Positions 26,288 through 35,041 of a stretch of 64,000 bases of DNA are shown piece by piece. How positions within the stretch are numbered: the stretch's first letter is position 1; each line of letters starts with the position of its first letter. The stretch comes from Paracoccaceae bacterium (GTDB lineage Bacteria; Pseudomonadota; Alphaproteobacteria; Rhodobacterales; Rhodobacteraceae). The stretch lies in the NCBI GenBank assembly GCA_017510335.1, contig JAFWNM010000043.1, forward strand, positions 1 through 64,000. The letters are read 5' to 3'. A program made the translations under genes and the position numbers. Under the pieces are notes generated by a model. The model ran no database searches. It saw only the letters and a program-made list of their open reading frames with translations, and was not told the origin of the DNA.

Positions 26288-27195
26288 AACAGATGGTAGC
26301 ACTCGCCACCACACTTGGACGGTCGGCGCTTCTGGTGGTCGCAATCGGGATACTGGTGTTCTTTTTTCTGCGCATCGTGCCAGGCGATGTTGTGGATGTC
26401 TTCTCTGTCGAGGGGGACCTGACGGCGGCACAGGCGGACATGATGCGCAAAGAACTGGGCCTTGATGCCCCCCTTCCTGCGCAATTCGCAGCCTGGGTCG
26501 GGGATCTTCTGGCCGGTGAGTTCGGAACGTCAGTGCGGTATCAGCGCCCCGTCGGTGATCTGATTGTCGGTGCGATCCCCACGACACTTGTGGTCGGGTT
26601 GGGAAGTTTCGTTTTCGGGGTCACACTGGCCATTACGCTGGCAATTGGTGCCGCGCTTTGGCCGAAATCGGTATTTGCCGTAATGGTCAATGTCGTGAAC
26701 GTCTGGTCGATTGCCCTACCGACCTTCTGCGTCGGATTGGTCGGAATAATTGTGTTTTCAATCTGGTTGGGCTGGATGCCCGTGTTGGGCAATATCTGGT
26801 TGCCGATCATCGTTATCGGAATGGATATCGCAGGTCAGCTTGTAAAAACCCTGCATGAAGAACTGAAAGAAGCAACGAGCAGTGCCCATGTGCGCACTGC
26901 CCGCGCAAAAGGGGTGCACCCGATAAGGTTGATCGTGTTTCATCTGCTGCCTACTGCCGCGCCCCTTGCGCTTGCTTTGTCCGGCATCGTTTTGTCGGGG
27001 CTGGTGGGGGGCACATTGACTATGGAAGTTCTGTTCGGACTGCCTGGCATAGGAAGCCTGACCTTGAACGGTATCCTTGGGCGCGACTATCCGCTGATTC
27101 AGGCAACGCTTCTGCTTCTTGCACTTGCGGTTGTGGTTTTGAACGGACTGACCGACCTGTTGCACACCCTTATAGACCCGAGGCCCGCCCAATGA
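26284..27195 (+). CDS. ABC transporter permease, DppB-like
   Basis: A 303-residue permease with the DppB/OppB pattern: a first span followed by FFLRIVPGDVVD, a periplasmic loop with ELGLDAPLPAQFAAWVGDL, and the EAA loop VRTARAKGVHPIRLIVFHLL. It starts within the stop of the preceding permease (ATGA) and ends four bases into the ATPase gene. The two permeases should form the heterodimeric channel. Confidence 0.92.
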   Translation: MKQMVALATTLGRSALLVVAIGILVFFFLRIVPGDVVDVFSVEGDLTAAQADMMRKELGLDAPLPAQFAAWVGDLLAGEFGTSVRYQRPVGDLIVGAIPTTLVVGLGSFVFGVTLAITLAIGAALWPKSVFAVMVNVVNVWSIALPTFCVGLVGIIVFSIWLGWMPVLGNIWLPIIVIGMDIAGQLVKTLHEELKEATSSAHVRTARAKGVHPIRLIVFHLLPTAAPLALALSGIVLSGLVGGTLTMEVLFGLPGIGSLTLNGILGRDYPLIQATLLLLALAVVVLNGLTDLLHTLIDPRPAQ

Positions 27196-28868
27196 CCCAT
27201 TTGCTGGAAATTTCGAACCTGTCCATCGACATCAACGGGGCGCGGGTGGTCGAGGCGCTTTCCCTTGCCATTGACAAAGGGGAGTGCCTTGGCATTGTCG
27301 GTGAAAGCGGCAGTGGCAAATCGCTGACTGCGCTTGCTGTGTTGGGGCTGTTGCCGCTGGCGGCATCTGTTGATGCGGCATCTGCAATCCGCTTGGTTGG
27401 CACCGACATCACCCGACTGGACGATGCGGCGATGCGGCGTTTTCGTGGCGCGCGTGTCGGCATCGTGTTTCAGGACCCCATGTCATGTCTGAATCCTTTT
27501 ATGAAAGTGGGTGCCCAGATCGTTGAGGCGATCCGGACGCATAAGCCGGTTTCGGGTGCCGATGCGCGCCGGCAAGCGCAAAATCTGCTGCGCGAGGTCG
27601 GCATTCGTGACCCGGAACGCCGTTTCGGAGCGTTCCCCCACGAACTGTCCGGGGGTCAGCAACAGCGGGTTATGATTGCCATGGCGCTGTCGGCGGACCC
27701 TGCGTTGCTGATCGCGGATGAGCCGACCACCGCGCTGGATGCAACTGTCCAGCATCAGATCCTGACCCTTTTGAAACGCCTTCGCGCACAGCGCGGAATG
27801 GCGTTGATGTTCATTTCCCATGATCTTGGCGTCGTGGCATCCATCGCGGAACGGGTCGCGGTTATGCGCCATGGCCGATTGGTCGAATCCGGGCCGGTTC
27901 ACGACATTCTTGCAGCGCCGCGTCATCCCTACACGCGCGCGCTGATTGCCGCGCGCAGAAGGATGGTGGGCGGACGCACGAAGGGGGCGGGGCAGGCTGC
28001 AACAACTGGCGGTGTTGTCGTAGAGGGGTTGCGCATCGTCTATCGTGCGAAACACAGTCTGGGCCGATCCTTTGTTGCGGTCGATGATGTCGATCTGGTT
28101 ATAGAACCGGGCCAGGTGATGGGTTTGGTGGGCGAGAGTGGCAGCGGGAAAAGCAGTATCGCGCGCGCGCTGGCAGGGCTTGCCAGACCGGATAAAGGCA
28201 GAATTGCCATGCTCGGGCAGGAATTCACGCGCCAGTCATGGCAGATTCCAAGGCACCTGCGGGGCAAGCGCCAGATCGTATTTCAAAATCCGACTGGCGC
28301 CCTTAATCCAAGGCTGCCCATTTCAACACAACTCGCGGAGCCGCTGAATGCGATACATGGCCCCACCGGCCAAGAGCGTGTCGATCGCATGATACAATTG
28401 CTTGCCGAAGTGGGGCTGGATGAAAGCTACCTTGACCGCTATCCACATGAAATGAGCGGCGGACAGAAACAACGCATTTGCATCGCACGGGCGCTGCTGT
28501 CTGATCCCGATGTGCTGATTTGCGATGAAGTCGTCTCGTCCCTGGATGTGACAACCCAGCTTCAAGTCCTTGATTTGCTGGCATCGCTGCGCGCAAAACG
28601 GGGGTTTTCCATGCTGTTCATCGGACATGACCTTGATGTTGTGGCGGCCGTGTCAGACCATATCGCCGTCATGCACGAGGGGCGGATCATCGAGACTGGC
28701 ACGGCTGCGGATATCATTGAAAGGCCCACGAATTCCTATACGCGCCGTTTGATCGACGCGATGGACGCCGTTCGATTGCCACAGGACCTGTCTGACGATT
28801 TCCACCCCGGTTTGTTGGGCCATATCGAAACCGGCGTCGGCGCGACGTCTTTTTTCGCGGCGGGCTAG
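27192..28868 (+). CDS. ABC transporter ATP-binding protein, DppD-DppF fusion
   Basis: The 558-residue protein carries two complete ATPase domains. The first has Walker A GESGSGKSLTAL near residue 38, signature LSGGQQQRVMIAMAL and Walker B LLIADEPTTALDA. The second has GESGSGKSSIARAL near residue 316, MSGGQKQRICIARALL and VLICDEVVSSLDV, with the usual Pro of the second Walker B replaced (DEVVSS instead of DEPTSA). Fused DppDF proteins are common for peptide and nickel importers. The transport cassette is complete. Confidence 0.92.
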   Translation: MTHLLEISNLSIDINGARVVEALSLAIDKGECLGIVGESGSGKSLTALAVLGLLPLAASVDAASAIRLVGTDITRLDDAAMRRFRGARVGIVFQDPMSCLNPFMKVGAQIVEAIRTHKPVSGADARRQAQNLLREVGIRDPERRFGAFPHELSGGQQQRVMIAMALSADPALLIADEPTTALDATVQHQILTLLKRLRAQRGMALMFISHDLGVVASIAERVAVMRHGRLVESGPVHDILAAPRHPYTRALIAARRRMVGGRTKGAGQAATTGGVVVEGLRIVYRAKHSLGRSFVAVDDVDLVIEPGQVMGLVGESGSGKSSIARALAGLARPDKGRIAMLGQEFTRQSWQIPRHLRGKRQIVFQNPTGALNPRLPISTQLAEPLNAIHGPTGQERVDRMIQLLAEVGLDESYLDRYPHEMSGGQKQRICIARALLSDPDVLICDEVVSSLDVTTQLQVLDLLASLRAKRGFSMLFIGHDLDVVAAVSDHIAVMHEGRIIETGTAADIIERPTNSYTRRLIDAMDAVRLPQDLSDDFHPGLLGHIETGVGATSFFAAG

Positions 28869-29222
28869 GGTATCTGGCTGGTTCACACGGTTTCAGAACG
28901 GCGTTTGCGGGTTTTCCGGCCCGCGCCACTGCACGCCACAAATTGCGCCGCGCCTGAAGGCCAATAACCGCGCCACGCTGCAACCCGGGCATGGCGGCAA
29001 AACACCGCAATTGCGGGTGGCGCCTGAAATATGACATCCGGCCTTGCGGCTTTTGTTGGTGGCATTGACGGTGCCCGGCCCTTGACTACGCGGGCGGCGC
29101 TGCGCATGTTGTATCCGTGCGTTGCAATTGTTCAAGTGACGTGCGCAGGATGGGCCCTATCCATTTGCGACACGAAAACCGGGTGCAAATACGACCATCG
29201 TTTATCAGCAAAGGACGCCGTC
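28869..29222. other. Intergenic gap before the uncharacterised gene pair
   Basis: In this 354-bp stretch I see one 12-bp perfect palindrome, CCGCAATTGCGG (29005-29016), and no convincing gene. The ORF that runs through the second half is the upstream extension of the next gene and has no recognisable content. A promoter for the gene at 29223 probably lies here but none is distinct. Confidence 0.4.
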
Positions 29223-29879
29223 ATGTCGTCGATCACACAAATCCCGAAGGGAATCGCCCGCGATCTTGGTTTGCCCGGACGTGACATATTGCGCGGTGTG
29301 CGGTCAACACTGGCACCTGCCAAAGCGCTTTTGCCAGAGCCTGTTCGCCTTGTTTTACGAAAGTTCGATGCGTCAATCACGCCATCTGGTGTGCCCGACA
29401 GCCTGACGCCGGATGCGGATTTCTTTTCAGGCAAACACGAACATACAGCGCAGTTTGCGATGGTCGCGCATGCGGCACTGACCGAGGTTTTGCAGCTTAT
29501 GCAGCGCGATCATTTGATGGTCAGCGAAACTGTTCTGGCGCTTGGCCTGCGGCGGGCGGCGTTGCCGTCGCGCAAGCATAATTGCGCCAGTCAGGTGGCT
29601 GCAGATGTCGCAAAAAGCATCATCAAACATCATGCCGTCGGTTTCGTGCCGGGCACCCCTTACGGAATGCAGCAAGAGGATCTGGACGATACAAGCGTGG
29701 CGGTTTTCACGGTGCTGTTGTGGTTGCTGGTCGACAGACCGGAACCCGGACAGCACGAAGCAGCGCTTTTGAAACTGTGCCACGATGTTGCTGCGACCCA
29801 GCGCGCCGATATTCTGGCTGCAATTGGCGCACATGACAATCTGGCGGCGTTGCTCGATTCAAACGCGCGTCTGATCTGA
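29223..29879 (+). CDS. Uncharacterised protein, first of a pair
   Basis: I do not recognise this 218-residue protein. I chose the ATG at 29223 because AAAGGAC precedes it by 6-7 bases; the open frame extends 64 codons upstream through sequence without protein character. No signal peptide or membrane span is evident. The middle is rich in His and Lys (SGKHEHTAQFAMVAHAAL; RKHNCASQVAADVAKSIIKH) and looks helical, and Leu-rich helices follow (VFTVLLWLLVDRPEPGQHEA). It stands 354 bp after the ABC ATPase gene and 9 bp before the next unknown gene, so those two almost certainly form an operon. Confidence 0.7.
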   Translation: MSSITQIPKGIARDLGLPGRDILRGVRSTLAPAKALLPEPVRLVLRKFDASITPSGVPDSLTPDADFFSGKHEHTAQFAMVAHAALTEVLQLMQRDHLMVSETVLALGLRRAALPSRKHNCASQVAADVAKSIIKHHAVGFVPGTPYGMQQEDLDDTSVAVFTVLLWLLVDRPEPGQHEAALLKLCHDVAATQRADILAAIGAHDNLAALLDSNARLI

Positions 29880-29888
29880 TGGCGCGTC

Positions 29889-30509
29889 ATGTCTGACAGA
29901 AGCCTTCAGGTTCAGGACGCGGACCGCCCGCCGGTGCGAAAGGCCGTGCAACGCCTGCGCTGGTTTCACAAGTCGTTTCACGATCAGGTCGCACAATGTG
30001 CGCATACGACGGGTGTTTCGTTTTCAGTCGACGATAAGAAACTGACAGCCGGGTTCATCGAATGGCTGCGCGCCTTTGATGCCCAAAAACCCCATAATGC
30101 AGATAGTCGCCGCGCCTATGTCGGGTTTGCTGCGGGGCTGATGCTGCGCACGATGATCCGGCACAACCCACTGACCGCAACGGGGCTTCCAGACAGTTTT
30201 GATGCCGCGGACCCGGCATATTTCTGGCCGGAGGGCTATGTTTATGTGACCTTCTGCCTGAATATCCGCGCTGCGGTTCTGGAACAGGATTTCCACGAAG
30301 ATCAGCGTCTTGCACCCGAACTGACGGATCTGCGCAGTTGGTGGTCGTTCCGCGAGAACATCAAGAACGATTCGTCCTTGGCGATTGCGTTTCTGGACCT
30401 GTTCGCCGGCGAAGTGCCAAACTGGACCATGTCGGCGGTATTCCAGTCAACGCAGGTGCGCGATGCCCTTGGCCAGAACCGAACCGGCAGTATTGAAAGC
30501 ACCACCTGA
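29889..30509 (+). CDS. Uncharacterised protein, second of a pair
   Basis: A 206-residue protein I do not recognise. It begins 9 bp after the stop of the preceding unknown gene. It appears soluble and mixed helical, with aromatic-rich stretches RLRWFHKSFHDQVAQCAHTT, AYFWPEGYVYVTFCLNIRAA and LRSWWSFRENIKNDSSLAIA. It contains His, Asp and Glu residues that could form a metal site (HEDQ, FHKSFHDQ), but no known motif. Downstream, 89 bp later, lies a DeoR-type regulator in the same direction, so the pair sits between the phosphonate and sugar loci and could belong to either. Confidence 0.7.
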   Translation: MSDRSLQVQDADRPPVRKAVQRLRWFHKSFHDQVAQCAHTTGVSFSVDDKKLTAGFIEWLRAFDAQKPHNADSRRAYVGFAAGLMLRTMIRHNPLTATGLPDSFDAADPAYFWPEGYVYVTFCLNIRAAVLEQDFHEDQRLAPELTDLRSWWSFRENIKNDSSLAIAFLDLFAGEVPNWTMSAVFQSTQVRDALGQNRTGSIESTT

Positions 30510-30598
30510 GGGGTAGAGGCGGCTTTTTGCCATCTTGTTAAAATTATCAAAAACGATCAAACTCTATCATACGGGAACTGGTATGTTAGGGGGCCGGA

Positions 30599-31420
30599 AT
30601 GGCACGAAAAACAACGGCGCGGGTCGACCTGCTGCCTGCACAACGCCACGCGCTTATTCTGGATGTGTTGCGCGATTTCGGGGCGGCTTCAGTTCAGGAT
30701 CTTGCCGACCGGCTGGATGCATCAGTGTCAACTGTGCGGCGCGACCTCGATTATCTGACGGAACAGGGGTATCTTGACCGCACCCACGGGGGGGCCGTCA
30801 TCCGCACTGTGCCGTCTGCTCGGTTTGAGCCGGAGGCATCCATTTCCGCAGAGCTTGCGAAAAGTCAGAAAAGCCTGATCGGTGCCGAGGCGGCGCGGCG
30901 GGTGAAGGCCAACCAGAGTATTCTGTTTGACGCGAGTTCCACGGTTCAGGCCGTAAGCCGTTGCCTGTTTTCCGCGCAAACCCCGATAACCGCTGTCACG
31001 AATGACCTGATAACCGCAGGTATTCTAAGCCAATCTTCCAGGATTGAGACGATTGTGACAGGCGGCGTGGTGCGTTCTGGCACCGGCACGCTGATCGGGG
31101 CACCGGGCGACCCGTTCCTGACCACGATTCACGTCGATATTGCGTTTATCGGTGTTCACGCCATTTCGGACCAGGCATTCACTGAAACCAGCCTGGCACT
31201 TGCGGCAATGAAGCGGCGCATGATCGAGGCAGCGGCGCAAGTTATCGTTGTGGCTGATTCAAGCAAGTTCGGCCTGACCAGTTTTTGCGACATCTGCGCG
31301 CTGTCCGATGTCGACGAGGTTATCACCGACAGCGGCGCAAGTGCAGGGCAGATAGACGCTGTGCGCGCCGCTGGTACGAAATGCAGCGTTGTGGATGTTG
31401 TGACTGGTCAGGTGCGTTAA
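30599..31420 (+). CDS. DeoR/GlpR-family transcriptional regulator
   Basis: The 273-residue regulator has an N-terminal DeoR helix-turn-helix (ASVQDLADRLDASVSTVRRD, LDYLTEQGYLDRTHGGAV) and a C-terminal sugar-phosphate sensing domain with TGGVVRSGTGTLIGAP and VVADSSKFG. AGGGGG lies 6 bases before the ATG. Such proteins repress sugar catabolic genes and are released by phosphorylated sugar intermediates. It leads the pdxA2-like, aldA-like and ABC transporter genes on the same strand, which are its probable targets. Confidence 0.88.
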   Translation: MARKTTARVDLLPAQRHALILDVLRDFGAASVQDLADRLDASVSTVRRDLDYLTEQGYLDRTHGGAVIRTVPSARFEPEASISAELAKSQKSLIGAEAARRVKANQSILFDASSTVQAVSRCLFSAQTPITAVTNDLITAGILSQSSRIETIVTGGVVRSGTGTLIGAPGDPFLTTIHVDIAFIGVHAISDQAFTETSLALAAMKRRMIEAAAQVIVVADSSKFGLTSFCDICALSDVDEVITDSGASAGQIDAVRAAGTKCSVVDVVTGQVR

Positions 31421-31440
31421 CTGTAAACCCGTCCGCAAAT

Positions 31441-31477
31441 TGTATTGACAGAAATTGATCATTATTGCACTGTATTG
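31441..31477 (+). promoter_or_regulatory. Candidate promoter and direct repeats upstream of the pdxA2-like gene
   Basis: TGTATTG occurs at 31441-31447 and again at 31471-31477, exactly 30 bp (about three helical turns) apart. The first copy overlaps a consensus -35 TTGACA (31445-31450); a -10 with 17-bp spacing would be CACTGT, which is weak. The quasi-palindrome AATTGATCATT lies in between. The arrangement would suit a DeoR-type repressor. Weak -10 keeps confidence low. Confidence 0.35.
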
Positions 31478-31548
31478 GAGGAATATGGAATATTTTGGCG
31501 GAATGGTGTGCCAAGGGGCGCGCAAAATTCCGTAAGGGAAGCTGTCTT

Positions 31549-32574
31549 ATGAAGCTTGCGGTCACAATGGGCGATCCCGCTGGTATCGGGCCGGAGATCA
31601 CGTTGAAAGCCTTGCAAAAGATGCACGGCCCTGATGCGCCGGAATTGATTATCCTGGGGTGTGCGGGGGCGCTGGACGTGGCTGGCCGCGCCATGGGCCT
31701 GCCTGTGCCGCCGCGCATCGCGCCCGATCAGGTTGCCACCCATCGCGGGCATGCGGTTCTTTCCCTTGACCCCGACAGCGCGACGCCCGAACCGGGCATT
31801 GTCAGCGCCACTGGCGGTCACTTTGCGTTCCGCGCAATCAGTGTTGCCGTGGATCTGGCACTTGCGGGAACAGTCGCCGGGATTGTCACGGCCCCCTTGA
31901 ACAAAGAAGCGCTGAACCTTGCCGGTCATAGCTATGCTGGTCATACTGATATGCTGGCCGACCTGACAGGTACATCCGGCACCGTCATGATGCTGGCACA
32001 TGGTAACTTCCGGGTGGCGCATCTGACAACGCATGTCGCGCTTGCCGATGTGCCGAAACTGTTGACCCCGCAGCGCCTGAACCGCGTAATTGACCTGACG
32101 CATACGGCGTTGAAACAGCTTGGCCTGACCAATCCCCGCATCGCAGTCGCGGCGTTGAACCCGCATGCGGGCGAAGGCGGGATTTTCGGCCGCGAGGATA
32201 TCGATATTTCTGCCCCGGTTGTTGCCGAATGGGTTGCGCGCGGCGTTCATGTCGAAGGGCCGGTTCCAGGCGACACGGTTTTCGTGAAGCTGAAGGGCGG
32301 GCGCTATGACGCGGTTATCGCCATGTATCATGATCAGGGGCACGTTCCCGTCAAATTGCTGGGCTTTCGCACCAATCCCGAAACCGGGGCATGGGAAGCG
32401 CTGAATGGTGTCAATGTAACCTTGGGGTTGCCGATCATCCGCACATCGGTCGACCATGGAACCGCGTTTGATATCGCGGGGCAGGGCATCGCCAGTGCAG
32501 ATAGTATGGTGGAAGCGATCGAATACGCAGTCGCCCTGGCACAAGCACAAAAGGCGGGGCAGTCCGCAGCCTGA
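31549..32574 (+). CDS. PdxA2-like 4-phospho-D-threonate/erythronate dehydrogenase
   Basis: The 341-residue enzyme is of the PdxA family: MGDPAGIGPEITLKAL at the N-terminus, metal-binding His in AGHTDMLAD, AMYHDQGHVPVKLLGF and TSVDHGTAFDIAGQG. Length and catabolic setting suggest PdxA2, which oxidises 4-phosphorylated C4 sugar acids; spontaneous loss of CO2 then yields dihydroxyacetone phosphate. True PdxA in vitamin B6 synthesis is normally elsewhere, next to ksgA. PdxA2 usually has a DUF1537 kinase as partner; none is in this window. The ATG at 31549 is chosen because it gives the family start and has AAGGGA upstream. Confidence 0.82.
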   Translation: MKLAVTMGDPAGIGPEITLKALQKMHGPDAPELIILGCAGALDVAGRAMGLPVPPRIAPDQVATHRGHAVLSLDPDSATPEPGIVSATGGHFAFRAISVAVDLALAGTVAGIVTAPLNKEALNLAGHSYAGHTDMLADLTGTSGTVMMLAHGNFRVAHLTTHVALADVPKLLTPQRLNRVIDLTHTALKQLGLTNPRIAVAALNPHAGEGGIFGREDIDISAPVVAEWVARGVHVEGPVPGDTVFVKLKGGRYDAVIAMYHDQGHVPVKLLGFRTNPETGAWEALNGVNVTLGLPIIRTSVDHGTAFDIAGQGIASADSMVEAIEYAVALAQAQKAGQSAA

Positions 32575-32609
32575 AGTTGCCCTGCCCCAGAATACACGGA
32601 GGAACAAAG

Positions 32610-34097
32610 ATGAACATACCACTTCCCGGACCGGAAATGCTGGTCAACGGAAAGTTCCGCACTGGCCCCACGCAGCGCGACGTGATCAACCCGGCGACAG
32701 GGCAGGCATTCGCCAAAGTGTATATGGCAGATGCGGACATCGCGCATGAGGCCATCGCCAGCGCGCGCGCAGCGCAACCGGCATGGGGGGCGCTAGCGCC
32801 GCTGCAGCGTGCTGCGGTCATGCGCGAAATCGCGCGACTGATCCGGCAGGACGCCGAAGATTATGCGCGCCTGATCGTCAGCGAGCAGGGCAAAACCATC
32901 AAGGAGGCGCGCGGCGAAGTGGGCGGCGCCGCAGAGTTCTTTAGCTATTTTTCCGAATTTGCCCGTCGTATTCAGGGGGAAATTCTGCCGTCAGACCATG
33001 CAGGTGAACAAATCTGGGTGCAGCGCCTGCCCTTGGGTGTGGTCGGGGCGATCATCCCTTGGAACTATCCTTTTGCACTGGTTGCCCGCAAGGTTGCGCC
33101 AGCGCTGATTGCGGGCAATACTGTTGTGCTGAAAAGCCATGAGGAAACGCCGCTGTCGGCGTTGGCAATGGCGCGCATATTCGACCGTGCGGGCGTGCCC
33201 GCTGGTGTCGTGAATATCCTGTCTGGCACCGGCCCCGAGGTTGGCGAGGCACTGTGCACCGCGCCCGATATTGACCTGATCACGATGACCGGCAGCGTGC
33301 CCACAGGCAAGCGCATTATGGCAAACGCCGCGCAAAACCTGACACCCGTATCGCTGGAACTGGGCGGAAAAGCCCCGTTCATTGTTATGGCCGATGCTGA
33401 TCTGGACCTGGCTGTGCGGTCTGCCGCGACCTCTCGCTACATGAATTGCGGGCAGGTCTGCATTTGCAACGAACGCACCTATGTCGAACGTCCGGTGTAT
33501 GATGCGTTTGTGGAGAAGTTTCTGGCCGTCAGCGCATCGTTGCGCGTCGGTGATCCGATGGACCCGGCCACCGATATCGGACCGAAGGTTAATCTGGCCG
33601 AACTGGAAAAGGTTGAGGCGCGCGTTGCACAAGCCTTGTCGGAGGGCGCTGAATTGCTGATGGGGGGGCACCGCCCCGACCACAGCCCCACCGAAGGCGG
33701 GTTCTACTATACACCGACGGTGTTGACCGGACTGCGCCCCGATATGGCGATTTTGCGTGATGAAACCTTCGGGCCTGTGGTGCCCATTGTTCCCTTCGAC
33801 ACGTTCGATGATGTCGTGGAACAGGCGAATGACAGCCGGTATGGCTTGTCCGCATATCTGTTCACCAATGACATGCGCCGCATAATGCGCGCTGTAAACG
33901 AAATCGACTTTGGCGAGATTTATGTGAACCGCATCGGGCCGGAAAGCTTGCAAGGGTTTCACACAGGCTTTCGCAACAGCGGGCCTGGGGGGGATGACGG
34001 GGTGCATGGTCTGGACAAGTATCTGCGCAAGAAAACCGTCTACATAAATTACTCAGGGTCGAACACCGTAGATCTTATGCCTTACCCTGCGGGGTAG
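32610..34097 (+). CDS. AldA-like lactaldehyde/glycolaldehyde dehydrogenase
   Basis: A 495-residue NAD-dependent aldehyde dehydrogenase. The catalytic Glu is in LELGGKAPFIV and the Cys in NCGQVCICNERTYV; the latter, with ESLQGFHTGFRNSGPGGDDG, is the typical pattern of AldA. AldA enzymes oxidise small hydroxyaldehydes such as lactaldehyde and glycolaldehyde. GGAGGAAC precedes the ATG at 32610 by about 6 bases. It lies 35 bp after the pdxA2-like gene and so probably produces an acid in the same pathway, for example from a C2-C4 sugar aldehyde. Confidence 0.85.
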   Translation: MNIPLPGPEMLVNGKFRTGPTQRDVINPATGQAFAKVYMADADIAHEAIASARAAQPAWGALAPLQRAAVMREIARLIRQDAEDYARLIVSEQGKTIKEARGEVGGAAEFFSYFSEFARRIQGEILPSDHAGEQIWVQRLPLGVVGAIIPWNYPFALVARKVAPALIAGNTVVLKSHEETPLSALAMARIFDRAGVPAGVVNILSGTGPEVGEALCTAPDIDLITMTGSVPTGKRIMANAAQNLTPVSLELGGKAPFIVMADADLDLAVRSAATSRYMNCGQVCICNERTYVERPVYDAFVEKFLAVSASLRVGDPMDPATDIGPKVNLAELEKVEARVAQALSEGAELLMGGHRPDHSPTEGGFYYTPTVLTGLRPDMAILRDETFGPVVPIVPFDTFDDVVEQANDSRYGLSAYLFTNDMRRIMRAVNEIDFGEIYVNRIGPESLQGFHTGFRNSGPGGDDGVHGLDKYLRKKTVYINYSGSNTVDLMPYPAG

Positions 34098-34140
34098 GGT
34101 CCGACATCCCGGAACAGGTCAACGAGGATGAACTTTTGCG

Positions 34141-34169
34141 TTGACAGAGTTACAAATGTGCGATTGCAT
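34141..34169 (+). promoter_or_regulatory. Candidate sigma-70 promoter of the sugar ABC transporter genes
   Basis: TTGACA (34141-34146) is followed after 17 bp by TTGCAT (34164-34169), a moderate -10. It lies 105 bp upstream of the ATPase start. The -35 is perfect, the -10 has only partial agreement. Confidence 0.35.
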
Positions 34170-34273
34170 GAACAACATACAGGAAAGGCCGGAGGAGCCC
34201 GTTCCAGGCAAATTGTTGAACATCGCAGCCTGGGCCGGTGGCCAAAACATCACGGACGAAAGGGGAGGAACGG

Positions 34274-35041
34274 ATGCAAGAGAAACGACCATTGTTGGAG
34301 GTCAGGAACCTTGAGAAGCGATTTGGCGGTGTCCGCGCGCTTCAGGGGGCCTCGCTGATCATCGAAGCAGGTGAAACTATCGCGCTGGTTGGGGATAACG
34401 GCGCGGGCAAATCGACATTCGTAAAATCAATCGCGGGTGTGCAGCCCGCTGATACGGGCGAAATTTTGTTGAACGGCAAGCCGGTCAGCATCCGCACCCC
34501 CAAAGATGCGGGTGCATTGGGTATCGAGGTGGTGTATCAGGATCTGGCGCTGGCCAATTCACTGGATGTGGCCGCGAATGTTTTTTTGGGGGACGAGCCG
34601 AGGCTTCTTAACCTTGGATGGTTTTCCATCCCTGATACCAAAAAGATTGCACGGGAAACGGCAGAAACCCTAAAGCGGCTGCGCATCAATATTCCTGATC
34701 CCAATCGCCCTGTGGCAAACCTGTCCGGCGGGCAGCGTCAGGCGGTTGCGATTGGCAGGTCTGTTCGCAAGGGACTGCGCGAATTGCTGATCCTTGACGA
34801 ACCCACCGCGGCGCTGGGCGTAGAAGAAGTGCGCAAGGTTCTGGCGCTGATTGAATCGCTGAAAGAGTCGGGGCAATCGATGCTTATCATCTCGCATGAT
34901 CTTGAGCATGTTTTCCGGGTCGCAGACCGCGTTGCCGTGATGCGCCAGGGCCGCGTGATTGCAACACGGCGGATTGCGGACGTCACGAAAACGGATGTCG
35001 TTCGCCTTATCGTTGGTGATCTTGAAGGAGCGGTCGCATGA
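34274..35041 (+). CDS. Sugar ABC transporter ATP-binding protein (FrcA-like)
   Basis: The 255-residue protein has a single ATPase domain: Walker A GDNGAGKSTFVKSIAG, signature LSGGQRQAVAIGRS, Walker B LLILDEPTAALG. Single-domain ATPases in this CUT2 (ribose/fructose) class are of the FrcA kind; RbsA and XylG have two domains. GGGGAGG precedes the ATG at 34274 by 5 bases, which decides the start. The gene is first of a three-gene transporter operon, ATPase-permease-binding protein. Confidence 0.9.
   Translation: MQEKRPLLEVRNLEKRFGGVRALQGASLIIEAGETIALVGDNGAGKSTFVKSIAGVQPADTGEILLNGKPVSIRTPKDAGALGIEVVYQDLALANSLDVAANVFLGDEPRLLNLGWFSIPDTKKIARETAETLKRLRINIPDPNRPVANLSGGQRQAVAIGRSVRKGLRELLILDEPTAALGVEEVRKVLALIESLKESGQSMLIISHDLEHVFRVADRVAVMRQGRVIATRRIADVTKTDVVRLIVGDLEGAVA

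Noticed and set aside
31549-32574. The pdxA-like gene as vitamin B6 biosynthesis pdxA
   Set aside because: Its neighbours are a DeoR regulator, aldehyde dehydrogenase and sugar transporter rather than surA/ksgA, which favours the catabolic PdxA2 group; sequence alone does not exclude it.
31462-32622. 386-codon minus-strand frame opposite the pdxA2-like gene
   Set aside because: The plus-strand frame carries all PdxA motifs; the opposite frame reads as Arg/His/Gln-rich shadow sequence.
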